Shown: positions 21,780 through 33,184 of the stretch, in pieces
How positions within the stretch are numbered: position 1 is the first letter of the stretch
Layout of the letters: each line of letters opens with the position of its first letter
Assembly: GCA_027922465.2 (NCBI GenBank)
Contig: BQMF02000215.1
Coordinates: 186,001 to 250,000, forward strand
Source: Turritopsis dohrnii
Taxonomy: Eukaryota; Cnidaria; Hydrozoa; Anthoathecata; Oceaniidae
Direction of reading: 5' to 3'
Length of the DNA stretch: 64,000 bases
Made by a program: the position numbers and the translations under genes
Notes under the pieces: generated by a model
What the model was told of the DNA's origin: nothing
Seen by the model: the letters and a program-made list of their open reading frames with translations, nothing else
Database searches by the model: none

Positions 21780-24530
21780 AAAAAATGACATTCAGGAAGA
21801 AGCAGCTGGCCCTCTACAAGTTGCAACGGGCCTAGAAAGTGGAGCAGAAGCAGCTACCTTATCGGACAAAACTTAGTCGGACAAAATTTTAGTCGGACGA
21901 AAATATTAGTCGGAAAAAATTTTAGTCACCTCCAAATATTTTAGTCACTTTTGTCCGACTAATAATATTGTCCGACTAAAATTTTGGTCCTTTTCTAAAA
22001 TTTCAGAACTGACTTAATTTTCGATAAGGATTCTCGAAAAGCGTGCGGAAGTGCGCCGATTACTCTAAGTTCTAAATATATATAGGAAAACGAGGGGAAA
22101 GGTATATTTAATAAAAACAGTTTTGCCAACGTGAAAAACATATGTCCAACAAAATCATCATACCACGACGACGGCACAATTTTGCCGTCGGAAAAATCCT
22201 AATTAGATAGGCTGTAGTATAATTTTATTTTTCAATTTTATATTTCATATGTCATATTCCTGATCAGTATAGAAATCTATTTTGGCTCCTGCATTGGCTT
22301 CAGGCGTTTCTTCTATTATTTCTGTCTTCTTCATTTTCTTTTGAACTACCTCGCTATCACTTTCATCGGAAGTTTCTGTTATTACCAGTGCTTTTCTCTT
22401 TTCCTGTGGATTCCTTCCTGGAATAAGCGAGGCTATTAAAAACGTCTAATCTGTTTACAAAAGGGTCAAGAATCCCTTTAGAGCGTAAAGAATAAACAAT
22501 GAACAGCATGGAAATGAGCGTGAATATTATTTATCAAGACACTTTACCACTTTAGAAATTGTTTATTTATGACCAAGTCATGTTAAAATATTGTATTCGT
22601 TGGTGAGCAAAAAGAAAAATCATAAAGAAATTATAAATATTTAAAATTTTGTAATTAAACTGATAAGAAAAAGAATTCTGAAAAAAATAAATTGGACCAA
22701 ATATTTAGTCGGACATAATGATTAGTCGGACAAAATTTTAGTCGGACAAAATTATTAGTCGGACAAAATTTTAGTCACTTTCAAAAAATTTAGTCACTTT
22801 TGTCCGAATAAGTTTTGTCCGGTAAGGTATCCATGCGATGAGACAAATCTATGAAAATGAAGATTGTGAAGCAGTTATACTTGTTGATACGAGCAATGCT
22901 TTCAATGCTCTTAATCGTCAAGTCGCTCTTCATAACATTCTATATTTATGTCCTCATTTTGCTACCGTGCTTATTAATACGTACCGACATCCAGCTAGAC
23001 TCATCATAAACCAAGGCAAAGAATTACGTTCTCAAGAAGGAACAACACAAGGAGACAATTTAGCAATGTCCTTTTATGCTTTAAGCACTGTTCTTTTGCA
23101 AGATCAATTGAGAAAGATATCCTCCGTAAAACAAGTCTGGTTAGCTGATGACACGACTGGAGCGGGAAAGATTGTTACTTTAAAACAATAGTGGGATACC
23201 GTCATTTCCGAAGGCCAAAAATGCGGGTATTACGTGAATGAAACTAAATCGGTAATTTTTTTGAAAAATGCATTACTTGAAAGTGAAGCGAAAAAAAATC
23301 TTCAATGGATCAAAAATTGAATTCACGACATCTGGTAAACGACATCTCGGAGCAACTATCGGAAGTAGCGAGTACAAAAGAGATTACGCAACTGAAAAAG
23401 TTCAACAATGGTGTAGCGAGGTGAAAAAACTTGCCGAGATTGCTTTGTCGGGTCCACAATCAGCTTTTCACACATGGTGAAATACATAGGTTTACTTATT
23501 TCTTACGCACAATTTCTGGTATGAACGAATATTTACAGCCTTTAGATACAGTAATTGATAACTTATTTATACCAGCATTGTTCGGCACGACACTTTCAAA
23601 CACTGACAGGGAATTAGTTAAACGTTCAATTAGAGAAGGTGGTCTTGGTCTCCCCATTATTGTGGAAAAAGCTAAAATGGATTATGAATCATCCAAAGTA
23701 GTAACTGCACCCTTAATAGCAGTTATTGTTGCTCAAGGTGACAAAATTCCAGCAAAAGAATTGACACAAGAAATTCGTAATGAACGTACCAATCAACTTA
23801 ATGAAATCAGAACACATCAACATGACGCAGTCGACAATACTTTAGATGAGAAACAAAAACGTGTTATGGCTCAGAACTGCGAGAAAGGGGCATCCAGTTG
23901 GTTGACTGTGCTTCCATTAAAAGAGCATGAATTCAACTTAACCAAAGAACAGTTTCAAGATGCACTAGCTCTTAGATATAATTTAGAAATTAAGAATTTA
24001 CCATCCAAATGTGTATGTGAAGAGTCATATGATTCAAATCATTCACAAAACTGCAAAAAAGAAGCCAATTTATTGAAGAAAGTGTGCAACGATGTAGAAG
24101 TTGAGCCTAGACTACAACCAGTTGACAATGACGAGGCAAGGCTAGATATAAGAGCCCGTGGTTTTTGGAGGCCAGGACAATCGGCATATTTTGACGTACG
24201 AGTTACAAACCCGAACACTAATTCGCAAATGAACGTTCCCATCGAAAGGGTTCTATAAGAAACATGAGACTGAAAAAAAACGAAAGTATAACGACCGTGT
24301 GATAAATAATGAGCATGGCTCGTTTTCTCCACTTGTATTTTCTGTTACCGGAGGAATGAGCAAAGAGTGCAGTATGTACCACAAATTTTTGGCTGAAAAG
24401 ATTGCCCGAAAGACAGAACAAAGGCACGATCAAGTGATGGCGTGGATAAGATGCAAATTATCCTTCATTATCGTGAGATCAGCCTTACTTCTGTCTTAGG
24501 GGCAATCGATCAGTCAAAAGGAACACTGAT
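21780..24530 (+). pseudogene. Decayed retroelement reverse transcriptase
   Basis: Outside the insertion at 21857-22827, the frame shows reverse transcriptase blocks: L-V-D-T-S-N-A-F-N-A-L-N, then the G-T-T-Q-G-D region, then W-L-A-D-D-T-T-G-A-G-K with the catalytic Asp pair. A TAG stops it at 23189 and at least one frameshift follows before the C-terminal frame (23431-24258). That part has a zinc-knuckle-like C-V-C...H...C and an R-G-F-W-R-x-G-Q...F-D-V-R-V-T-N-P segment that could be a nuclease-like fold. The 5' part is missing. It is a non-LTR-type element of a clade I cannot name, and not functional. Confidence 0.75.
21857..22827. mobile_element. DNA element inserted in the RT ORF, TA target
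   Basis: Starts CCTTATCGGACAAAACTTAG and ends with a near-perfect inverted copy (TTTTGTCCGGTAAGG), with TA on both sides (21855-21856 and 22828-22829). Both subterminal regions carry several TTAGTCGGACAAAAT-like units. Removing the element plus one TA rejoins the flanking RT frame exactly (A-A-I-H-A-M-R across the join), which fixes the borders. It is 971 bp and lacks a transposase ORF. Confidence 0.85.
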
Positions 24531-26198
24531 ATTGTCGAAGATTTTGCCATAGCATGTGATGAAGCTAGGCTTTAAATTTTAATTAGGGAAAGTTTGGGTT
24601 TCCATTTCACGCTTGAGTACGCAGATGTCTCTAATTTTTTGTCATTTGTCTCGTTTGTAGCATTGCTTTGCTTTTGTGTTTTTTACAAGCGGTTGCTTCG
24701 TTTCAGTTTGTTTTTTTTACATGCTCTTTTTTCACATTGTGCAGTGATATTCTACTTAATTTCTTGAATTTTTATACCTATATTTATACCTATTTACTGC
24801 TGTTTTTAACCTTTATTATACTTTTTAATTATTTGTATTAATTCGCAATAAATATATTCATTTCACGAAGAAAAAAAACATTTTGTTTTTCTTGCAAAAA
24901 TTATTTTAATTATTAATCCATTATCTAAGGAAAACTCTCCCTCTCCTCCTCAGCACGATAATAAAAATGTCGTGAATCCCGATTTCCCAATATTACGTAC
25001 CGGAGCTTAAAAGAGAAAACAGTCATAAATCGGTCATAAATCTGAGCCTCAATCATTATGGCGAAGAAGCCGTCGTCTGTATATCGAAAAGGCAAGAAAC
25101 CCTGAGTACGAAATTGGGTTGGATATAGGGCTATGGTGATAATTATCCGAGGGGCTATACAGCGGAAGAAGGGGGGATTGTCCTAGAATAGTCCGTAATG
25201 GTCACCTTGCTTTCGTCTTCTTCGCGGGAATGGTTAACGAGATATTGGCAAAAATGTTCCTGGACGGACACGGACACGAAGTTTGCCAAATACCTAACCT
25301 AAAAAAACCACTTCATATTTGCAAGTGCAATAGCAATGCGCCTCGTGTAAGAGTTTGTTCTGAAAAACGTTAACGGTCATATTATTTTGAACTACTGAAA
25401 AATAAAATTGTGAAATACAGCTAGTACGATACACTTCTCACAAAAACACCATATTATCAGACTTTTAACGAGCTTCACCTCTTACGGCCTAGTCAACAGG
25501 GAGGGAATCCATCTTCGGATTAAATGTAAGCCTCATCCTCTCGATTGATAATGTCAAAACACATATTCAATCAGAAATTCATATTGTTTGTTACTTGAAT
25601 TGTCTCGTTGTAGACATTTACTCGAACTTCTGGAAAAACTAAAAATCTCTATTTTACTGGTACACATTGTTTTAAACTATTATTAATTGCCTGAGGACTT
25701 TGAGTTTCATGTGGAAAAGTAAGATCCTTCTCGATTACAATAGGAATTTACTCCAGAAAGAATTAAAAACATGGCGTGGTACGTTGTTCTATGTTCTTTA
25801 TCTTTCTTGTCAGTATTTACATCAAAACTATTCATGAAAGCATTACCCTCTATGGTACAAAGACGCGTTTTTTCAAATTTAAAATGATACAGAACAATAA
25901 GTGGTCAGACTGGTTCATGGATTCGCATAACTTAAAAATTGAATTAGATAACGGAAACAACTCACGTTTGAGAAAAATAATGTATAAAAGAAAAAAAAAC
26001 TGGCCAACATAAATATCATTAAAAAAAAATGTATAAAGCGGTAAAAAGATAAAATAAACACTAGATGGTGGACTTAGCGCAAATCGACATGATGGGGAAA
26101 ATGCTTTTTTAGATTTTATTCGAAACTCTTTCTTAAAAAGAAACATGGATTAGTTGAGAAAATCAACGGCTGAAACTTTCTGCGAGCAATACAACCTG
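24531..26198. other. Intergenic, no gene recognised
   Basis: Contains one copy of a short dispersed motif (25080-25125, ATATCGAAAAGGCAAGAAAC) and AT-rich unique DNA. Short frames near 25776-26146 lack recognisable motifs. The right edge should hold the WTAP 3' UTR. Confidence 0.45.
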
Positions 26199-29100
26199 TT
26201 ATACAGCCGCATCATCAATTTTCCCGTTTAATAGACCGGTATCACCATTTTCATCCGGATGATATTCACAAGTCACCTCCATGGGGGCATCAAAATCTTT
26301 CTTGACCGAGTCTGTGGACAAAAGATCGTTGATGGAAAAGGAAGTTTTGGTAAGTCCCTTGGTAGGACTCAAGTAATGTATTTGCCCATCAGCGTCTTTT
26401 TTGCTTTCGTCTGTTCCGCGGATTACCGTGATTTGGTTCTTAGCATGCTTGTTGCTGCTGTCCAGTTCTTTATCACACTTTGTAGTCCTTGAAATTTGCT
26501 CGTTTGCTTGTAAGTCTTTTATACTGGAGTCAATTTCCATTGGCTGTTGATTTGGTGATCGTAGTTCATGATTGGTGCATTCTGTGTTAACATGATTATG
26601 CGACAGATCCGATGATTGACAGTTATCATGTGAATGAAAATCGTTGACGTCACCATTCGCTGGTGTTACGCTATCGATTGGAGTTTGTGTGTGGTTATGA
26701 ACTTGTTGTTCTTTCAGTCTTTTGTTTTCCTCTTTCAAATGCCCTATCTCCGATTTCGCTTGTTTCAGTTCTTGTTGAAGTGCGCAAATGGTAGCCTGCA
26801 TCCCTTCCACCTCTTCATCTAACTGAATCACAAATTCGTTCATTTCTAAACAAGAACGATTTAAAAGTTCTTTAATGGAAAGAATTTACGTAAAACCTTC
26901 CACGTGCATTATTTTACTCTAAGCAAAGGAATGTGAAATACAAAATCCTGCTAAACGCCATGTGCTACAGTTTTTTTCCGCAAAATTTCCTGCTAAAGGT
27001 AAAAAAATCCGATTAAAAATCAATGAAAAAAAACAAGAACAAAAAAATCCATAACAAAAACAACAACAAGAAAAAAACCAAGAAGAGAAAATAAAAGCAA
27101 AGACATTTTAAAAACCAATTACAATTTAAATGATAGGCTTAGGTGCATGTTACGGGAGAATATTCGAGAATATCTCGCATGTTGCCTGGTTATATCATCT
27201 TGCCTTATTTTTTTAAACAAAAAATATGAGTGTTTCAAGCAGAATGTTTTGTGATATGATAACAGTATCATCTACAAGGGATTCAATCTATGGATCTACT
27301 TACGCTGTAATACAGTTTGTAAACGACTAACTCACCATCCTGACTGCCCTTTAGTTCTTCGCTGTACTTCTTCTGCAAAGCTAACTCTCCTTCCAACTGT
27401 GCAATACGTCCCTGAGAAAGTTGCTGACCTAAGTCTTGATTCTCTTGTATCAACATGCGACATTTGGCCATCAATTTTTTGCCAGATACGCTAAAAACAA
27501 ATGAACAGACAGCTGCTTCCAACTTTTACATTTTACATAAAGGTAAACAAAAAAACAATGCTGAAAGAAAGGTAATTCATCACAAGTAATTTGTTGGAAG
27601 TTTGCCACTTTGGAACGAGGTTATGTTGTTATGAACATGCCAACTGTAAAATACGTAAAAATTCCTTCATTGTTCAATCAGGAATTGATATTCGCAGTGG
27701 GAAGTTAATTTGATCAGTGAAAAAAATACTGCTATCTTTCACTTTCCTGAATTCTTATTTTCTGTACTCCAACATGTATCGTACCAAGGAATTGTTTTAA
27801 CAACTATCCATCAACTAATGTATTACTGTTCTCCAATACTTCTCTGGGAGTCTTGGTTTAGTGCATAAACTAGAAATCTTGTTCTAAATCAAGACATAAC
27901 TCAAAACCCAATACCTACGATCATGAATTTCTTTTTGTCTTTATTGAAATAATCATGGCATTGCATTGTCAAACAGTTTAAGTGGAAAGTTTAACTTCAC
28001 AATACCAAAACCAATAAAACGAGCATTTGAAGAAAATTCCAAATTCACGTTCTTGAAAATGAGAATATGATGAGTGTGGACAGCTATTGGAACTTTCTTG
28101 CAATATGAAAATTTCATTTTTAATGGGAAATCGGTGTTGCTACGCACATTCTTCCATTGAAAACGTTGCTTGCTGTCACACAATGCAGCTCGAGATACTT
28201 CCATAATTCATTTGTTTTGGTCATTAAAAGATGTTGATACAATTCCTTTGGAAGCTCATTTCAGGTTAATACTCGAAAGTAGAAAGTACCATTGTTGTTA
28301 TCTTGTAGTGTCTTGTAACTTTGTGGGTGCTCATTGCATCATGTCATCTATCTAGTTGCCAGATATGGAATGCAATGGGATAAAACTACCACATCTACAC
28401 ATCACATCTGCCACATCACTTTTGGTCAATAAATAATCTCACAGAGCGTTGTGTTGGAAATCCAAAATTGCAAAATTAAGTAAATTATTAATCAATAGCA
28501 ATATCAAGTGCTGTGTCAATAAAAGAAACAATCAAAAGTCACATTATGAGAAATGGGAAGATTTGTTGCACAAAATTACCTTTCAGATGAGTTCAAAACC
28601 AGATTTGTATGTAGTATCGTTTGATAGGAGACTCCAAATAACAAAACATTATGAGAAAATCTCCATCAAACAACTATCATAGTCTATTAAATTTATGTCC
28701 TTTAAAATGTTTCGACTTGTTCATATCTCGTTATAAATTGTTTTTTTTTTTTACCTCTACATGCCCTAAGTCTGTTTATCGTCCTTTATAACATAGTCAT
28801 TTCAAGATAATGTGAAACACAGTTAAATATTCTGACGACTGTCCTTGCCAACAAAGTTAGAGCACAGTCTTTTCATTTGGATGTTGCAAACCATTTGTGT
28901 TTTTTTTAATTCTTTACCTGTCTGGAGTGAACTTCCATGCACTTAAATCATTTTGTGCTTGTTCTAGTCTGTCTTTCGTCTCAGTTAACTCGGTTTTCAT
29001 CTTCTCAAAAAGTAAATTTACAGCAGGATCAATTAACATATTCTGTAATTGTGTTGTGGATGGAGTTTGTGCTTGCTTTAGTTCTTGAATTTGTGTCTAA

Positions 29101-29591
29101 AAAGAGAAAATTAATTGCATTTCTGATATGACACCGAATCTTTAATGTTATGATATTATATGAAGGCTTATCTACCAATAACTCTTGCATTTCCTGTTCT
29201 TTCGTAGCTAATCTCATGACAAGTACGTTTTCTTTTCTCGTAGCCTCCTGTTGTTGCAATTTTAATTTTTCATCAACATCCCTTACAGCTAAAATAAAAA
29301 CAGATTGGTGGAATCCATGAAATTCTAGAATACAGAAAACAGAAGTGAAAATGAACTTACAACTTTTATTTTTGTTTTGTTCTTCATAATTGTTAAGTCT
29401 GTAATAAAAAAAAGAAAATCATTTCAATAAATCTGTTTTTTTATTCAATAAATCATACCACTTTACATGTACACTTACTTTAAGATTAGCTCCTCTTTGG
29501 TAAGATTATTTTTTTCATCGTCACTTAGTGTCGTTTTTACTATTTCTTTGTTGCCTGATACCGTCGGCAAAGGGGATGTAGTTTTCTCCAT
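26199..29591 (-). CDS. WTAP: WTAP, m6A methyltransferase complex scaffold
   Basis: Six minus-strand exons (29591-29479, 29398-29361, 29288-29176, 29096-28918, 27490-27336, 26845-26199) join in phase to about 414 aa (human 396). Landmarks match WTAP/Fl(2)d: E-N-V-L-V-M-R-L-A-T-K-E-Q-E-M-Q-E in the N-terminal coiled coil, L-E-Q-A-Q-N-D-L-S-A-W-K-F-T-P-D, G-K-K-L-M-A-K-C-R-M-L-I-Q-E-N-Q, and I-Q-L-D-E-E-V-E-G-M-Q. The coiled coil spans roughly residues 50-235; the tail is low-complexity, Ser/Thr/Asn-rich and poorly conserved. WTAP holds METTL3-METTL14 in nuclear speckles and links them to the MACOM subunits. The start is the first Met of an N-terminus more divergent than the rest. All introns are GT-AG; intron 4 is the longest (about 1.4 kb). 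Confidence 0.95.
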
Positions 29592-31684
29592 GTATCCCAC
29601 ACAACCAATATACTTGTATCTTTTGTTATCCCTAAAATTGTATCTAGAAATTTTAATCTGATTGACGCATGCATATTTTCATGCATTTACATCTTTTCAT
29701 GTTTCAAATCAGTGTCATTAGTTTCATGACAAGTGCTATTTGTAAGTTCAGACAGAAAGTGTTACAAGTGTTATAAATGTTCTTTTTATTATATGCACAG
29801 CATTGAAAATGGTTTGTTAACTGAAAAGCTTCTGCTAGATTTTAACTTGTTTTGTTTTTCATCTTCTATGTTAAAGTGTCATAAAAACAAAGTGTCTGCA
29901 TGACCAGTGGTATTATCCAATTTGCTTCATTGTTTTCCATATCATTTACTTTTGAAATCAAAGCAAGTGAAAAATATAAGGAGCTATGAAGCAGAAAAAG
30001 GGTTAATTATATCAACGTTTTTGTAGTAAAGAATTCTCCAACTACTTATATTTAATCTATATTTTATTTTTTACTAACGAAAAAATGTTATTTACAATAA
30101 CCAACTTCTCTAGTTTTGCCCAGTAAAATTAATTAGAATACAATGGAATTTCCATTGAATTTCATCATAGCAAATCAGAGAACTTGTACAGCAGTACGCC
30201 TTTCATACTATCAATCAAAACTACATGTTACATTCAATTTCACTGTTGACGTGTGCACTTTTATAGGGAACAAAGGTGTAGGAGCTGGATGGTCCAGCAG
30301 AAAGTCTTTCAAAAACTTAACTCAAATCCTATGTAAAAGATTTCCAGATTCTATTCTAAAAATAATGAATTGATAGACGCTTGTAAGCTGGCAGTAATTA
30401 TATTACAACTTTTAGCATCTACAGATGAATCCCGACCATGAATCCTGAACCAAAATAGAAAGTTCTTTTTTAGCGCTTTCTTTCAGCAGTTCGCATGAAG
30501 TTTGAAACTCCAAAGGCAAAGGCGGTTTGCATGCCGGGAAGGGTTTATATCTACTTTGCATTTATTTTCCATGCACACCGGTACTGTAAGAGCATAATGT
30601 TTACAGTATTTAAAATCATTGTTACAGAAAATTGATTGGAAGATATGGTAGATGTTCAATTATTTTTTCAAAAAGAACCTGAAAATAGTATATTACGAGA
30701 CTGTTGCAATATTCACATCTTACTTGCTTCTAGAATTTCCGTCTTACCGTGGGCCGAAAATAAAAAATATCACTGTTTTGATATGTCTCGATGATTAAGC
30801 ATTGGAACGGTATTTTTCGTTGATAAAGTAATTTATCATCAAGGCCAATTTGTTCTGCACATACATTCCTGCCAGCGTAAAGTTTATAGTATTCATCACG
30901 TATAATACAGATCTTTTGCCATTAGAAGCAATAGAGTCATTTGCGAGTAAAATTTTGTGGTGTAAAAGTGGACTAAAAGCAAATCTAAACAGATACATTA
31001 ATTTAACTCCTCTGTTTAAAAAAACAAGTGAATCAATTCATCATAGAGAACACACTGCTAATTTAGCTATAATGTTTGAAAATAAATCATTCTTGCATCA
31101 TTTTGAGATGGTTACACTTCATGTAGCAATGTCATAAATCGACCATATGTTAAGGCCACAAAACAAAATTTTTTTTTCCTCTATGGAATTTTAGATCCCG
31201 AGAGAGAGAGAGAGCAAAAAGATACTTTTCTTTTAAAGATCAAAATGCTAGATTTAATCCTAATTAAAAGAGGATCTAAGCTCAATGGTTTTTTCAACTT
31301 TTTTTGGATTTGATACTTTATTCAGAGAAATCTTCGCCGGAGAAACTTTCGCGAGCTGAAAAACTCGTGGAATTTTTTGGATAAACTTTCGTTCGCGAAT
31401 GAATAAAATTGTTTAACTTCTGCAAGATAAACTTTCGCGATTGAAGAATGTTTTTTAAAAAAATTAGCATAATTTTTAGGGAACCAAGGATTTATTGAAA
31501 TACTAGAAAAATTTTGCGAATGAATGATTTCGAATTTTCTAAGGATTTCCTATACTTTAAAATCTTACATTAAATTTACAAGGTATACGTACGGCCAGAT
31601 GTATTTAATGGCAAAAAAGACAGGTTGCTAATATCACCAGATGGTATTTTTATATATCAAATGATATAAATTATATTTGGAAAC

Positions 31685-32880
31685 TTTGTACTACCAAGGG
31701 AATTATATATTTCCACGGTTTTTGCGGTTTTTAATCATTTCCGCGAAAATTAGTTCCCGTGAAAAGTTTGATTTATATATATGTATATATACCTCTATCC
31801 ATGAAAAATTAGAAAAACATTTCAATCTGTGAAAATAAATTCCTGCCCAATTTCTTTGAGAATTTACAGTTTTCGAAATGTTGCTCAAATTTCCAACGAT
31901 TTTGATTTAGAAGATATATCTTTTTGTTGATTTCACCCAAGCATCGCTGACGAGTTGACATAAGGTCGACGAAAATATTAATGATGAAAATAATATATTA
32001 CATACTTATAAGCAAATAAAATATATAAATGACAAAATGAAACTAGGAAGAATAAAAATCAGATATATCTTTCATAAAGTTTAATAGATGTTTCTTAGTC
32101 AATAATAACACAGTATATATCTATCAGTGGCGAGATTCTTCTTATTTCGTGATAAAAGTAGCTCTCGAATATCCCTACTTTTTGGAATTGCTTTTTTCTT
32201 AATGTGAAGTGTTTTTTGATGTCTGGTGATCTCTTCCTCTTTTTTTTGGCACACCTGTTCAGCGATTTTTCAAAGCACTTTCCAACTGCCATTTACCGGT
32301 AGTTGAAGCTCAATCTTGAATTGAGTTCAGAAACACAATCATTCATTGTCAATTAAACATTTTTTAACTATATATTTAATGTGTAGTACTTAAAAACATG
32401 TTTTAGAGAGTAAACAACGAAAGACATGTTGCGATATCTTCTGCAGATCATTTAATTTGGCAGTGAGCAAAAAAAGTTAAATTTGCCGGGAACTTAATTT
32501 GGCAGTTTTTCACAAAATTCCCCAAATCTGCCAAATTTTATTCCCGCCAAAATTTATTCCCTTAAAGGTATTTTCTTATACATGTTTAGTATTTTAGGTG
32601 ACATCAATGATGACTTATAAGATAGTTCTTAGTTAGTAGCTATTATATTCATTAGTCGCTTTGTAATTACTTTTTACAAGATTGATATTAACATTTAACA
32701 TAGGATAAGTTTATCGGTTTTTTATAACTGTCACTCTCTTCGCATTTTTTTCACCATTTTGCTTAATATGACCAAATTCCTGTTTAAAAATCATCAATCC
32801 GTGAAAATTAATTCCTGCGAAAATCTTCATTTCCCTTTGAACGTGAAAAAATTAATTCCCTTAAGGTATTAAAAACATTG
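31685..32880. repeat. Cluster of nested decayed MITEs
   Basis: Termini of the type TACC(T/A)(T/A)AAGGGAATT recur: CCAAGGGAATTATATATTTC near 31695, AATTTATTCCCTTAAAGGTA near 32560 (inverted) and AATTAATTCCCTTAAGGTAT near 32865 (inverted). Paired CGCGAAAATTAGTTCCCG and CCTGCGAAAATC motifs lie inside. At least two elements seem nested or adjacent. Borders are approximate. Confidence 0.4.
32270..32440 (-). repeat. Dispersed repeat, copy 2 (partner at 7150)
   Basis: Reverse-complement match to 7150-7315, including AAGCACTTTCCAACT, CTCAATCTTGAATTGAGTT, TTGTCAATTAAACATTTT and GAGAGTAAACAAC. Non-coding. Confidence 0.5.
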
Positions 32881-33184
32881 AAGATTTTGAAAATAAGCAC
32901 CCTATCTTCACCAAAGTACTAAGTTTCCAAACTGCTCACTCAAATATATATAACCAAAAATGTCTAACTTGACTAAATTAGGAAAAATCACAGGAAACTG
33001 TATTTATCAATCAGTACAAGAAAAAGGTGGTAAATTCTGAATCAACTCTCCTTTGAGTGAAAAACAGAATCCCACAGTAGGATTTTACAAAACAAAAACA
33101 TGTTGCATGTAATTAAATTTCTTTACTTTTTGAATGACCAAATATCTTTATGTAGTATCAACATCTTATTTGGATAACACATTG

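Larger units (their letters stand above)
29592..33184. other. Divergent intergenic region, repeat-rich
   Basis: Lies between the 5' ends of WTAP (-) and the FYVE-ankyrin gene (+), so it should contain both promoters. The left half is AT-rich with no recognised gene; the frames at 30143-30373 and 30850-31137 have no motifs I know. A GA run is at 31199-31214. The right half is a cluster of decayed inverted-repeat elements. Confidence 0.45.
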
